A stretch of 64,000 nucleotides of DNA from Spartobacteria bacterium (GTDB lineage: Bacteria > Verrucomicrobiota > Verrucomicrobiia > Chthoniobacterales > UBA10450): the NCBI GenBank assembly GCA_003167555.1, contig PMSN01000023.1, positions 248,001 through 312,000 on the forward strand, in the 5' to 3' direction. The notes beneath the pieces were generated by a model. That model was not told where the DNA came from. It did not search any database and saw only the letters and a program-made list of their open reading frames with translations. Each line of letters starts with the position of its first letter. Positions within the stretch are counted from its first letter, which is position 1. Both the position numbers and the translations under genes were made by a program. Of the stretch, positions 47,306 to 56,341 are shown piece after piece.

Positions 47306-50300
47306 TTAGGCGTTGGGCGTTGGGCGTTCGGCGTTCGGCGTTTTCCTCTCTTTCCCTGCGCCATGATATTCCTGCAGGGTCTTGACGTGCAGATTGCTCC
47401 GCTGCAATGAGCGGATGCCGTTCGCGCTCGCCTGCGCCGCGCGAATCGTCGTCATGATCGGAATCTTCTGCGCGAGCGACGCGTTCCGAATTCTCACCTC
47501 ATCTTCGCGCGGAATCTTTCCGCTCGGCGTGTTGATGATGAAATTGATTTCCCCGTTGGTGACGAGATCGAGCACGTTGGGACGGCCCTCGCGAATCTTG
47601 TGCACCTTCGTCACGGGCACATTCGCCGCCGCCAGCATCGCGGCCGTGCCGCTCGTGGCGATAATCTTGAAACCGAGGCTGACAAATTCGTGCCCGAGCG
47701 AGATCACGTTCCGTTTATCGTCGTCTTTCACGCTGATGAAAACGGTGCCCCCCTTCGGGAGCGGCGGCGGCGCGGCCATTTGGGATTTGGCGTAAGCGAG
47801 GCCGAGATCGGCGTCGATGCCCATCACTTCGCCAGTCGATTTCATTTCCGGCCCGAGCGCGATGTCGACGCCCTGGTAACGCAGGAACGGAAAGACAGCT
47901 TCCTTCACCGAGAAATGTTTCGGCACGATCTCCTCGGTGAATCCCAGTTCGCGCAGCGTTTTCCCGGTCATCACCTTCGCCGCCAGCTTCGCCAGAGGGA
48001 CGCCGATCGCCTTGCTGACGAACGGCACCGTGCGTGACGCGCGCGGATTCACTTCGAGCACGTAAACATCGTCGCCTTTGACGGCGAACTGGACGTTCAT
48101 CAGGCCGCGCACATTCAGCTCGCGCGCCATGGCCTTCGTCGCCGCGGTGATTTCCTTCACGACGGCTTTGGAAATTGAAAACGTGGGAATCACGCACGCG
48201 CTGTCGCCGCTGTGGATGCCGGCTTGCTCAATGTGCTCCATGACGGCGCCGATCACGCTCGTCTCGCCGTCCGCGATGCAATCGACGTCGATTTCGATCG
48301 CGTCTTCGAGAAAGCGGTCGACGAGAACGGGACGGTCGGAGCTGACTTCGATCGCGCTTTGCATGTAACGGCGCAGATCTTCGTCGTTGTAGACCAACTC
48401 CATGGCGCGGCCGCCGAGAACAAAAGATGGCCTAACGAGTACTGGGTAACCGATCCTTTGCGCGATCGCGACCGCTTCTTCAGCGCTCACCGCGGAGCCG
48501 CTTGGGGTCTGGCGCAAGCCGAGCTTGTCGAGCATCGCGGCGAATAATTTCCGGTCCTCCGCAATCTCAATGCTTTCCGGTTGGGTGCCGATAATCGGAA
48601 CACCCGCGGCCTGCAATCCTTCCGCCAGATTGAGCGGCGTCTGCCCTCCGAACTGGACGATGACGCCTTCGGGAAGTTCCTGGTCGTAGATATTGAGCAC
48701 GTCTTCGAGGGTGAGCGGCTCGAAGTAGAGTTTGTCGCTCGTGTCGTAATCAGTCGAAACCGTTTCCGGATTCGAGTTGACCATGATCGTTACGAATCCG
48801 AGCTCACGGAGCGCGAAGGCGGCGTGGACGCAGCAGTAATCGAATTCGATTCCCTGTCCCACGCGGTTCGGGCCGCCGCCGAGGATCATGATCTTGCGCT
48901 TGTCGCTGCGGCGCATCTCGTTCTCACTGCCGTAAGTGGAATAATAGTACGGCGTAAACGCCTCGAACTCCGCGGCGCAGGTGTCGACGAGGCGGTAGGT
49001 GGGAATCACGCCAGCCGCTTTTCGCGCCGCGCGAATCTCCGATTCGGAAGTTCCGTGCGCGACGGCCAGCTGGCGATCGGAAAACCCCAGCTTCTTCGCG
49101 CGACGCAGTTGCCGCGGATCAAAAGGGAACACAGACTTGCAGTCTGTGTTCCGGAGCTTTTGCGCTTCCTGCACGAGCTGGCGCACGTTGTGCAGAAACC
49201 AGCGATCAATCTTCGTCAGCTCGAAGACTTCATCGATCGAGAGGTCGTCCTCGAAAGCCTGCGCGATGTAGAAAATTCGCTCGGCGTTCGGGATCGCGAG
49301 CCTCAAACGCAATGCGTCGGGATCGACGCGTTTCTCGTTTCCATCGCCGCAAAGACCGAAGCGTTTAATCTCGAGCGAGCGCAACGCTTTTTGGAGCGCT
49401 TCCTTGAACGTCCGCCCGATCGCCATCGCTTCGCCCACGCTCTTCATTTGCGTCGTGAGCGTGGCGTTGGCCTGCGGAAATTTCTCGAAGGTGAAGCGCG
49501 GCACCTTCACCACGCAGTAATCGATCGTCGGTTCAAAACTCGCTGGCGTTTCGCGGGTGATGTCGTTCCGGATTTCGTCGAGTGTGTAACCGACCGCCAG
49601 TTTCGCCGCAATCTTCGCGATCGGAAAGCCGGTCGCCTTCGAGGCGAGCGCGCTCGAACGCGAGACGCGCGGATTCATCTCGATGACGACCATGCGGCCG
49701 TTCCGCGGATTCACGGCAAACTGGATATTCGAGCCGCCGGTCTCGACGCCGATCTCGCGAATGACGGCGAACGACGCGTCGCGCATCAATTGGAATTCCC
49801 GATCGGAAAGCGTTTGCGCGGGCGCGACCGTGATGGAATCGCCGGTGTGGACGCCCATCGGATCGAAATTCTCGATCGAGCAGATGACGACGCAGTTGTC
49901 CGCGCAATCGCGCATCACTTCCATCTCAAATTCTTTCCAGCCGACGAGCGACTCCTCGATCAACACTTCCGTGACCGGGGACAGATCGAGACCACGCTCG
50001 ACGATCTCGGCGAGCTCATCGCGATTGTAAGCGATGCCGCCGCCCGAGCCACCGAGCGTGAACGCCGGCCGGATGATGAGCGGAAATTTGCCGATCATGT
50101 CCGCGACGTGGCTGGCATCGGCAATGGAATGCGCGATGCCGGAGCGCGGAACATCGAGGCCGATCCGCAGCATCGCCTCCTTGAAGAGCTGGCGATCTTC
50201 GCCTTTCGCGATGGCCTGGGCATTCGCGCCGATCAACCGGACGTTGTGCCGCCCGAGCGCGCCGTTGCGGTTGAGTTCCATCGCGGCATTCAGCGCGGTC

Positions 50301-50578
50301 TGGCCGCCCATCGTCGGCAAAATCGCATCCGGCTTTTCGCGTTCGAGAATGGCCTCGATTACTTCCGGCGTGATCGGCTCGATGTAAGTGCGATCGGCAA
50401 ATTCCGGATCGGTCATGATCGTGGCCGGATTCGAATTCACGAGCACGACTTCGTAGCCTTCTTCGCGCAACGCCTTGCAAGCCTGGACGCCGGAATAGTC
50501 GAACTCGCAGCCCTGCCCGATGATGATCGGGCCCGAGCCAATCAGCAGAATTTTGTGGAGATCGTTGTTCCGCGGCAT
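47306..50578 (-). CDS. carB: Carbamoyl-phosphate synthase, large subunit
   Basis: Makes carbamoyl phosphate for arginine and pyrimidine synthesis. 1090 aa with two ATP-grasp halves (first [31 protein letters not shown], second [31 protein letters not shown]) and a C-terminal MGS-like regulatory domain. Two oddities: a 27-bp perfect palindrome lies in frame at about residues 476-485 ([10 protein letters not shown]), and the C-terminus (VKTLQEYH is the normal end) continues with [18 protein letters not shown] made of tandem 7-bp repeats. No carA is in the window. Start: [17 protein letters not shown], as in relatives. Confidence 0.98.
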   Translation of the reverse strand: MPRNNDLHKILLIGSGPIIIGQGCEFDYSGVQACKALREEGYEVVLVNSNPATIMTDPEFADRTYIEPITPEVIEAILEREKPDAILPTMGGQTALNAAMELNRNGALGRHNVRLIGANAQAIAKGEDRQLFKEAMLRIGLDVPRSGIAHSIADASHVADMIGKFPLIIRPAFTLGGSGGGIAYNRDELAEIVERGLDLSPVTEVLIEESLVGWKEFEMEVMRDCADNCVVICSIENFDPMGVHTGDSITVAPAQTLSDREFQLMRDASFAVIREIGVETGGSNIQFAVNPRNGRMVVIEMNPRVSRSSALASKATGFPIAKIAAKLAVGYTLDEIRNDITRETPASFEPTIDYCVVKVPRFTFEKFPQANATLTTQMKSVGEAMAIGRTFKEALQKALRSLEIKRFGLCGDGNEKRVDPDALRLRLAIPNAERIFYIAQAFEDDLSIDEVFELTKIDRWFLHNVRQLVQEAQKLRNTDCKSVFPFDPRQLRRAKKLGFSDRQLAVAHGTSESEIRAARKAAGVIPTYRLVDTCAAEFEAFTPYYYSTYGSENEMRRSDKRKIMILGGGPNRVGQGIEFDYCCVHAAFALRELGFVTIMVNSNPETVSTDYDTSDKLYFEPLTLEDVLNIYDQELPEGVIVQFGGQTPLNLAEGLQAAGVPIIGTQPESIEIAEDRKLFAAMLDKLGLRQTPSGSAVSAEEAVAIAQRIGYPVLVRPSFVLGGRAMELVYNDEDLRRYMQSAIEVSSDRPVLVDRFLEDAIEIDVDCIADGETSVIGAVMEHIEQAGIHSGDSACVIPTFSISKAVVKEITAATKAMARELNVRGLMNVQFAVKGDDVYVLEVNPRASRTVPFVSKAIGVPLAKLAAKVMTGKTLRELGFTEEIVPKHFSVKEAVFPFLRYQGVDIALGPEMKSTGEVMGIDADLGLAYAKSQMAAPPPLPKGGTVFISVKDDDKRNVISLGHEFVSLGFKIIATSGTAAMLAAANVPVTKVHKIREGRPNVLDLVTNGEINFIINTPSGKIPREDEVRIRNASLAQKIPIMTTIRAAQASANGIRSLQRSNLHVKTLQEYHGAGKERKTPNAERPTPNA
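47309..47343. repeat. Tandem 7-bp repeats at the end of carB
   Basis: Five units GGCGTTG, GGCGTTG, GGCGTTC, GGCGTTC, GGCGTTT. On the carB strand they encode the tail [11 protein letters not shown] directly before the stop codon. Confidence 0.9.
49126..49152. repeat. 27-bp perfect palindrome in frame inside carB
   Basis: GGAACACAGACT-TGC-AGTCTGTGTTCC: 12-bp perfect arms, 3-base loop. Translates in the carB frame as RNTDCKSVF. It lies in the linker between the first carboxyphosphate half and the oligomerisation region, where E. coli CarB has an unrelated loop. Confidence 0.93.
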
Positions 50579-50679
50579 TAGAGCGAGCGGACGATAGACG
50601 AAATCGCGCGAAGATCACGAGCTAAACGACCGGCTTATTGCAGGTGCTCCGCGACTCGCGGAGGAGACCGCTCGACTAA

Positions 50680-51012
50680 CTAGCGAACTTGTAATTCCGC
50701 CGTCCGCTTATTCGCCGCGGCGCGCCATTCTTCGAGACGCGAGCTGACGATTTGGAGCGCCGCCGGGCGACCGCGATATTTCTTCGCCGTCTTCGTCACC
50801 ATGCCGTCGTGCACGAGGTTCTGGAGTTTTTCGTAGGCACGGAGGCGGAGCATTTCATCGCCGCCACTCGCCGCATTCCGCGCGTGGAGATTCGCGTAGA
50901 CGAGGTCGTAGAGCGGCTTGAATTCGAACGAAAGTTTTTGCGATAGAATCGCGCAAAGCTCTTCCGTCATGATGTCCGGGGTGCGGCGCGTGAAACCTGA
51001 ATGATTAGCCAC
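50680..51012 (-). CDS. Small protein of unknown function, next to rpoZ
   Basis: 110 aa with a GTG start two bases after the rpoZ stop (or from the internal ATG at 50970, MTEELCAILSQKL). Mostly helical; the C-terminal part (RLRAYEKLQNLVHDGMVTKTAKKYRGRPAALQIVSSRLEEWR) looks like a small winged-helix or DNA-binding fold. The tight spacing suggests translational coupling with rpoZ. No known function. Confidence 0.65.
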   Translation of the reverse strand: MANHSGFTRRTPDIMTEELCAILSQKLSFEFKPLYDLVYANLHARNAASGGDEMLRLRAYEKLQNLVHDGMVTKTAKKYRGRPAALQIVSSRLEEWRAAANKRTAELQVR

Positions 51013-51014
51013 AA

Positions 51015-51284
51015 TTAAGCTGCCTTTTTCTCAGAGTGGACACCGGGAAAGGTAACGATCGGCACAAACGAGTTATCGGGCTTTATGCCGGGGGAGGCTT
51101 CGTAGGTTAATTTCCCCGCGATCACTTCGCTGAGCGCGACATCACAAAAACCCATCCCCGGCGGCGCGGCGATCAAGGGCCGGTGCCCGCGGATCAATTG
51201 CCGGACGCGTTGCCGGACAATGTTAATGAGAAGCTGCGCATTGGGAATGACGAGCGAGGCGTTTTTGAGAAGAGTGGGATGCAT
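51015..51284 (-). CDS. rpoZ: DNA-directed RNA polymerase omega subunit
   Basis: 89 aa. LLKNASLVIPNAQLLINIVRQRVRQLIRGHRPLIAAPPGMGFCDVALSEVIAGKLTYE matches the Rpb6/omega fold, with the conserved N-terminal VPNxxxLxxxVxxRVRQL and the ALxEIxxGKL helix. The assembly factor of RNA polymerase. The C-terminal tail (ASPGIKPDNSFVPIVTFPGVHSEKKAA) is not conserved that I know of. In the 146-base gap upstream, I see no additional gene. Confidence 0.82.
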   Translation of the reverse strand: MHPTLLKNASLVIPNAQLLINIVRQRVRQLIRGHRPLIAAPPGMGFCDVALSEVIAGKLTYEASPGIKPDNSFVPIVTFPGVHSEKKAA

Positions 51285-51430
51285 AATGTTGATGGCCTCG
51301 TTAGGTTAAATTTTTTCTCCTTATCAGCAGCCGAGCGGCTTCGAGATTGAGCGAAGGAGCGGAAGATGACCGCGGCCACTATCGTCGGTAACCGGGTTTT
51401 AGCAACCGTTAGTCCTGAGCCGATCCTCGA

Positions 51431-51901
51431 TTACGCGACTTCCGCCATGCGCTGGCGATCGAGGTAAACCTTGCAAATGCCTTTGATGCGCGTGAGCACG
51501 TAGTAAATCGTCTGGCTCCGCACGCGCACCAGCTCGGTGCCGACGATGCGCGTGACGAAATCGCCCGGCAATTCGAGGACTTCCTGCGGCGTGCGTCCAT
51601 CGAGACCTTTGCACAGAATCGCCGTCATGGCACGGGTGAGCGTCTGCACCTCGGGCCCGAGCGTCATGCGGAAATGCGCTTTGCCTTCGTCATCGACCTG
51701 GAGATAAACGCCGACCGTGTCCGCGCATTCCTCGTCCTTGCGCACATCTTCGAGGACAAATTTTTCGCCCGGCCGCGGCTCCTGTTTCCTCGCGTTGTCC
51801 GCGTAGGAAACGAGCGTCTCACGCCGCTCGGTTTCCGGCAACGATTCGAACAAGTGGATGATCTTTTCCAGCTTCGGCGGATACATGTTCGTTTCCGTCA
51901 T
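51431..51901 (-). CDS. sufE: SufE-type sulfur acceptor for Fe-S cluster assembly
   Basis: 156 aa. Accepts sulfur from a cysteine desulfurase or sulfurtransferase onto a cysteine, here in VRKDEECADTVGVYLQVDDEGKAHF (position of the SufE active-site Cys, about residue 59), and supports SufBCD. N-terminal KLEKIIHLFESLPETERRETLVSYADNARK is typical. The ATG used (51901) is formed by the end of a family A palindromic element; a second Met (MYPPKLEKI, 51886) is an alternative. The rhodanese-like sulfurtransferase upstream is a plausible sulfur donor. Confidence 0.82.
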   Translation of the reverse strand: MTETNMYPPKLEKIIHLFESLPETERRETLVSYADNARKQEPRPGEKFVLEDVRKDEECADTVGVYLQVDDEGKAHFRMTLGPEVQTLTRAMTAILCKGLDGRTPQEVLELPGDFVTRIVGTELVRVRSQTIYYVLTRIKGICKVYLDRQRMAEVA

Positions 51902-51989
51902 CCCGAGCGCAGCGCAGCGCAGTCGAGGGATCCCGTTGAATCACTCTTCGCTATCGCCACGGGATTCCTCGACTTCGCTCGGAATGACA
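51896..51989. repeat. Dispersed palindromic repeat, family A, overlapping the sufE start
   Basis: CGTCATCCCGAGCGCAGCGCAGCGCAGTCGAGGGATCCC ... GGGATTCCTCGACTTCGCTCGGAATGACA. The conserved GATGAC end supplies the ATG of sufE on the minus strand. Lies between sufE and the sulfurtransferase gene. Confidence 0.9.
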
Positions 51990-51995
51990 AAACCT

Positions 51996-52862
51996 TTACG
52001 CGGATTTCTCAATCGGCGCGCCGACTTTGTTTCCCCATTCCGTCCACGAACCATCGTAATTGCGCACGTGGTCGAGCCCGAGCAGATACGTGAGCACGAA
52101 CCAAGTGTGGCTCGAGCGCTCGCCGATGCGGCAATAGACAACTGTGTCGGTGCCCGACTTCAGCCCGCATCCCTCGAAATAAATCTTCGCCAGCTCATTC
52201 GCCGGCTTAAACGTGCTGTCCTCATTCGTTGCCGTTTTCCACGGCACACTTTTCGCGCCGGGAATATGTCCGCCGCGCAACACGCCTTCCTGCGGGTACT
52301 CTGCCATGTGGGTGATCTCGCCTTTGAATTCACCCGGCGAACGCACGTCGACGAGCGGTTTGCCCGCCTTGCTTTGCGCGAGCGCTTCATCCGCAAAGGC
52401 GCGGATCTCCTGGTCGAGCCGCTTCTTCGGCACGGGATAATTTGTCTGCGGATATTTGGGAACCTCGCGCGTCATCGGGCGGCCTTCCGCTTTCCATTTG
52501 TCGCGGCCGCCATTGAGGATTTTCACCTTCTCGTGGCCGAACAATCGGAAAGCCCAGAGCGCATAGCAGGCCCACCAGTTTGCTTTGTCCCCGTAGAAAA
52601 TACAGGTCGTGTCCCGCGTGATGCCGTTGCGGCTGCACAGCTCGGCGAATTTGTCCGGCGCGATGTAATCGCGGATCACCTGGTCCTGGAGATCGGTTCG
52701 CCAATCGATGTGCACAGCGCCGGGAATGTGCCCGGTGTCGTAGAGAAGGATGTCTTCGTTCGATTCCACGATGCGAAGGCCATCGTCGTTGAGATGTTTC
52801 TCGAGCCAATCCGCATCCACCAGCGCTTCAGGATGCGCGTACTGCATCGGGGCCGTTGTCAT
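51996..52862 (-). CDS. Thiosulfate/3-mercaptopyruvate sulfurtransferase (two rhodanese domains)
   Basis: 288 aa from the ATG at 52862 ([34 protein letters not shown]); the ORF-track extension is antisense to the response-regulator region. The inactive first rhodanese domain ([37 protein letters not shown]) precedes a catalytic second domain with the active-site cysteine loop [17 protein letters not shown]. It moves sulfur from thiosulfate or mercaptopyruvate to thiol acceptors; SufE, encoded next, could be one. Also shares the start region with the divergent two-component system. Confidence 0.93.
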   Translation of the reverse strand: MTTAPMQYAHPEALVDADWLEKHLNDDGLRIVESNEDILLYDTGHIPGAVHIDWRTDLQDQVIRDYIAPDKFAELCSRNGITRDTTCIFYGDKANWWACYALWAFRLFGHEKVKILNGGRDKWKAEGRPMTREVPKYPQTNYPVPKKRLDQEIRAFADEALAQSKAGKPLVDVRSPGEFKGEITHMAEYPQEGVLRGGHIPGAKSVPWKTATNEDSTFKPANELAKIYFEGCGLKSGTDTVVYCRIGERSSHTWFVLTYLLGLDHVRNYDGSWTEWGNKVGAPIEKSA

Positions 52863-52951
52863 AATGGATGGAATTTCATCCGCATTGATGCGCTCGCAAC
52901 CGATTTGAACGGGAGCGCGCCCAGGGGAGTCGTTAGGCAGCGCCAGGAATG

Positions 52952-52979
52952 TTGAGTGAACCAAGCGAAGACCTATACT
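52952..52979 (+). promoter_or_regulatory. Sigma-70-like promoter of the response regulator gene
   Basis: TTGAGT and TATACT with a 16-base spacer. The -10 ends 7 bases before the ATG, so transcription would begin at or within a base or two of the start codon: a leaderless mRNA. Confidence 0.6.
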
Positions 52980-52986
52980 TCTTCCA

Positions 52987-53658
52987 ATGCGGATTCTCCT
53001 GATCGAAGACGAAATGAAGACCGCGGCGTTTCTCGCGAAAGGCCTGCGTGAAGGCGGCTTTGCCATCGAGGTAGCAAGGGATGGTGAAACCGGACTGGAA
53101 CTCGCTTTGGCGACGCGACCCGATCTTCTCATCGTGGATGTGATGCTGCCAAAGAAAGACGGCTGGGCCGTCGTCGAGGAACTGCGGGCTGGCGGCGTTC
53201 ACACGCCGATTCTTTTTCTGACTGCGCGCGATAGCGTGCACGATCGCGTGAAAGGACTCGAGCTGGGCGCTGACGACTATCTCGTGAAGCCGTTTGCCTT
53301 TTCGGAATTGCTCGCGCGCGTGCGCTCGTTGCTGCGGCGCTCCTCGGCCCGGCACGCGGAGCAATTGCGGGTCGCGGATTTGGAGATCGACACGCGGCGG
53401 CACAAGGCGATTCGCTCCGGCGTTGCCCTGAATCTCACCGCGAAAGAATTCCTTCTCCTGGCTCAGCTCGCGCGTTCTCCGGGCGAGGTCGTGTCCCGGC
53501 CGGAAATTGCGGAACACGTCTGGGACATTAATTTCCGCACAGACACGAACGCGGTGGATGTGATGGTGCGGCGGTTGCGCGCCAAGGTGGACGATCCATT
53601 CGCAATCAAACTCATCCACACGGTCCGCGGCGCCGGTTATGTTCTCAAAGCCGACTGA
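52987..53658 (+). CDS. OmpR-family response regulator (CusR/CopR-like)
   Basis: 223 aa. Receiver domain with the acidic pair (LIEDEMKTA), phospho-Asp in [13 protein letters not shown] and Lys in [11 protein letters not shown]-terminal winged helix ([36 protein letters not shown]...[16 protein letters not shown]). The sequence is typical of heavy-metal regulators. The cognate kinase gene overlaps its end by 20 bases. A palindrome of the cop-box type lies ahead of the third gene of the set, its probable target. Confidence 0.96.
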   Translation: MRILLIEDEMKTAAFLAKGLREGGFAIEVARDGETGLELALATRPDLLIVDVMLPKKDGWAVVEELRAGGVHTPILFLTARDSVHDRVKGLELGADDYLVKPFAFSELLARVRSLLRRSSARHAEQLRVADLEIDTRRHKAIRSGVALNLTAKEFLLLAQLARSPGEVVSRPEIAEHVWDINFRTDTNAVDVMVRRLRAKVDDPFAIKLIHTVRGAGYVLKAD

Positions 53659-55030
53659 GCCGCGCTCGATCGCATCCCAATTGGTCCTGCGTTTCACGCC
53701 GGCCGCGGCGTTCCTGCTCTTCTGCGCGCTGGGCGTGCTTTACTGGATCGTCGTTCAGCACGCCTTCGAAGAAGACAACGATGTTCTGGCCGATAAGATC
53801 GTGGCGTTGCGCGCGGACATGAACAAGAGCGACGGCCCTCAAATTCTGGATCGTGAATTGAAGAATGTGCGGGCCGGAGAGCGCATCGCTTACTGGGTGC
53901 GGATGATGGATCCTGGCGGCAGGCTTTTGGCGGAGACGCCAGGGATGAATGATTCGTTGCCGCCGGGGATTTTTCCGGCGGCTCAAAGTTCGTCGGACTG
54001 GAAGTCGAAGGATTATCGGAGGGACAGGCAATTATATTCTCTCGTGGCCGTGACCGAGGAAGTGGGCGGCCAACCTTACACGCTCCAGGTCGCGCAAGAC
54101 CGTTCCTCCGACGAGCGCTTCATGAAGGAGTTTGGCACATTGCTCGTGGTCGTGCTGGCCTTCAGCATCGTGGCCTCGGCTGTGATTGCGCGCAGGGTGG
54201 CGAAGGACGGTTTGCAGCCTCTTGCCGCGATGACGCAATCATTGAAGCGCATTGGTCCGCAGCGTCTGCATGAACGAATCCCGCTGGACGGTTGGCCGCG
54301 CGAGCTCCAACCGCTGGCCGTCGCCTTCGACGACATGCTGGACCGGCTCGAAGATTCCTTCACCCGTCTCTCGCAATTCTCGGCCGATCTCGCGCACGAA
54401 CTCCGCACACCCATCGCCAACATCCGCGGCGAAGCGGAAGTCACGCTCACCCGGCCTCGAAGCCCGGATGAATACCGGGAAGTGATCGAATCGACGGTGG
54501 CGGAATGCGAACGGCTCTCGGGGATCGTCGATAACCTGCTCTTCCTTGCACGCGCCGAAGCTGCTGAGGGAAATGTGCAGCGCACATCCTTCGATGGACG
54601 CGCCGCGCTGGAAAAAATCACGGCGTTCTATGAAGCCATCGCGGAAGAGCAAGACGTGACTCTGACTTGCGCCGGTGAAGGCGAGGTTCGCGCCGACCCA
54701 ATGCTGTTCGGACGGGCCGTGAGCAATCTCGTGGAAAACGCGCTGCGCTTCACGCCGGCCGGCGGGACGATCCTGGTTTCGATCGCCCTCCGCGCCGCGC
54801 ATTTTGAAATCGCGGTGAAAGATACCGGCTGCGGAATAGCCGCGGAACATCTTCCGCGCGTGTTCGATCGCCTTTATCGCGCCGATTCATCGCGCAGCTC
54901 TCAAGGCGCCGGCCTGGGCCTGGCGTTGGTGAAATCGATCACCCATCTGCATGGCGGGTCCGCGAAGATCGAGAGCGAAGTCGGACGCGGCACCACCGTG
55001 ACGCTGACTTTTCCTGACGGAGTGGATTGA
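53639..55030 (+). CDS. Heavy-metal-type sensor histidine kinase (CusS-like)
   Basis: 463 aa. First membrane helix at about 17-42 (PAAAFLLFCALGVLYWIVVQHAF), periplasmic sensor to about 165, second helix (LLVVVLAFSIVASAVIARRV), HAMP, HisKA with SADLAHELRTPIANIRGEAEV (phospho-His), and HATPase (NLVENALRFTPAGG, DTGCGIA, GAGLGLALV). The periplasmic domain has the length and the NDSLPP...DWKSKDYRRDRQLYSL pattern of the copper/silver sensor group, although the metal ligands are not clear to me. Overlaps the response-regulator gene and acts as its partner. Confidence 0.95.
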   Translation: MFSKPTEPRSIASQLVLRFTPAAAFLLFCALGVLYWIVVQHAFEEDNDVLADKIVALRADMNKSDGPQILDRELKNVRAGERIAYWVRMMDPGGRLLAETPGMNDSLPPGIFPAAQSSSDWKSKDYRRDRQLYSLVAVTEEVGGQPYTLQVAQDRSSDERFMKEFGTLLVVVLAFSIVASAVIARRVAKDGLQPLAAMTQSLKRIGPQRLHERIPLDGWPRELQPLAVAFDDMLDRLEDSFTRLSQFSADLAHELRTPIANIRGEAEVTLTRPRSPDEYREVIESTVAECERLSGIVDNLLFLARAEAAEGNVQRTSFDGRAALEKITAFYEAIAEEQDVTLTCAGEGEVRADPMLFGRAVSNLVENALRFTPAGGTILVSIALRAAHFEIAVKDTGCGIAAEHLPRVFDRLYRADSSRSSQGAGLGLALVKSITHLHGGSAKIESEVGRGTTVTLTFPDGVD

Positions 55031-55063
55031 GAGATCGGTCCACAAAATTGCCTTGCCCTAAAG

Positions 55064-55079
55064 ATTACAAATTTGTAAT
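55064..55079. promoter_or_regulatory. Perfect 16-bp palindrome ATTACAAATTTGTAAT (cop-box-like)
   Basis: Lies 8 bases before the ATG of the outer-membrane protein and directly after the kinase gene. It resembles the E. coli CusR box core (ATGACAAnnTTGTCAT) at all but one position in each arm. Probable binding site of the adjacent response regulator. Confidence 0.6.
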
Positions 55080-55087
55080 GCGAGGTC

Positions 55088-56068
55088 ATGCAACCACGAC
55101 GCGCTCCGCGAAACAGACTGATCCCTGCGGCATTGTCATTGGGACTTCTCAGCTGCCTGGCCCTCCATCCATCATCGGCCCACGCCCAAGTCGCGACGAG
55201 CGAACGTCTCGTGGTGACGGGCGAAGAGGTGCCGAGCGCTTACGGCGCGACCCCCAGTTTTTCACGCAGCCGCTTCTCAAATCTCGTCAACGCCTATGTT
55301 TTGCCACCCGGGGCCGTCTTCGCCGGATTGATTTACCAGGGCGACGCCCTTCGCTTCAATCGCCCCGATCACACCTTTACGCAGGAAGTAGAAATCGGTC
55401 TCCCGTATCGATTTGGCATCGCGTTTGAAAACGGCGTCGAAGCATTTCGGGGAAACAGTCAAGAGCGAACGTTCAGTGTAGAGGCGCGCTATGCTCTGGC
55501 GGATTGGAACAAGATTCCGCTCAACCCGACGATCTTCGTCGAGTACAAATTCGGCATTGGCCATATTCTGCATGACGAAGGTCCGCCCGCACCACTGGAG
55601 AAAGGTGAAGCGCAGGCGTTTCTCGATGAAAAGAAACCTCTTCCGGACGCAGTTGAAGTAAGGCTGCTCCTCGCGCAGGACTTTGGCGAAAACGTTGAGT
55701 GGGCCCTGAATGCCTTTTTCGAACAGGAAGTCGGTGGAGATCGCGGCCGGGAAGTCGGCTTCGCTCAGAGTGTGATGTTCCCGATTATTCTGCCGCATGA
55801 ACGGCTCAAGGTCGGCGCGGAAATGCAGTTCACCTCATTTACCGATGCTGGAATCCGGGAGGGCGGAGAAGATCCTTCCTATCGGGTGGTGGTGGGTCCA
55901 ACGATCGCGTGGAAGCCATCGACGAACACGCGTCTGGATATCTCGCCGCTGTTTGGCGTGACCCACGACGCACCGAGAGCGTCCGTCTTCATTGTCTTTT
56001 CCATGTTGTTCGGTCCTGGCGGCGAGCGCCCCGAGGCGGAAGCGCCCGCGTCAACGCGGAACCGCTGA
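55088..56068 (+). CDS. Putative outer-membrane beta-barrel protein under two-component control
   Basis: 326 aa. Signal peptide (AALSLGLLSCLALHPSSAHA), then an alternating pattern of beta strands (GAVFAGLIYQGDALRF, FTQEVEIGLPYRFGIAFENG, TFSVEARYALADW, NPTIFVEYKFGIG, VEVRLLLAQDFGENVEWALNAFFEQEV, LKVGAEMQFTSFTD, RVVVGPTIAWKPS, TRLDISPLFGVTHDAPRASVFIVFSMLFG) ending with a strand of an aromatic type. Similar proteins occur next to metal-resistance systems, but no exact family is recognised. The CusR-like palindrome in front suggests it is the output of the two-component system. Confidence 0.72.
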   Translation: MQPRRAPRNRLIPAALSLGLLSCLALHPSSAHAQVATSERLVVTGEEVPSAYGATPSFSRSRFSNLVNAYVLPPGAVFAGLIYQGDALRFNRPDHTFTQEVEIGLPYRFGIAFENGVEAFRGNSQERTFSVEARYALADWNKIPLNPTIFVEYKFGIGHILHDEGPPAPLEKGEAQAFLDEKKPLPDAVEVRLLLAQDFGENVEWALNAFFEQEVGGDRGREVGFAQSVMFPIILPHERLKVGAEMQFTSFTDAGIREGGEDPSYRVVVGPTIAWKPSTNTRLDISPLFGVTHDAPRASVFIVFSMLFGPGGERPEAEAPASTRNR

Positions 56069-56138
56069 GCAACTTGGGCTGCTCGAGACTCACTGGCACT
56101 TGCACCGCGTCCAATTCCGTACATTCGTACGGACGCGC

Positions 56139-56312
56139 ATGAAAATATTTCTAGTGCTCGTTGCTTCAGTCGCTGCGCTGGCCCTGGGCGGGTGCGCCGA
56201 TCAGTCGCTGATTTCGGATGAGGAATATAAAGCGGTGAAGGGTCCCGCGCCAAACTCACCGGACCCGATGGGTTACATCCCGCAACCGAGCAACCGGCCG
56301 CCGGGGTTCTAG
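56139..56312 (+). CDS. Small lipoprotein
   Basis: 57 aa with a lipobox (ALALGGC) and a short Pro-rich mature part (ADQSLISDEEYKAVKGPAPNSPDPMGYIPQPSNRPPGF). The start ATG at 56139 is chosen because the signal begins there; the ORF track opens much earlier in the preceding gene. Function unknown. It may belong to the same transcript as the outer-membrane gene. Confidence 0.72.
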   Translation: MKIFLVLVASVAALALGGCADQSLISDEEYKAVKGPAPNSPDPMGYIPQPSNRPPGF

Positions 56313-56341
56313 ATTTCTGCGAGTCGTTAGGCCGGCGGCTC

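Noticed and set aside
48581-50581. 666-aa plus-strand ORF opposite carB
   Set aside because: Shadow of the clear CarB gene; rich in Arg, Asp and His with no family pattern.
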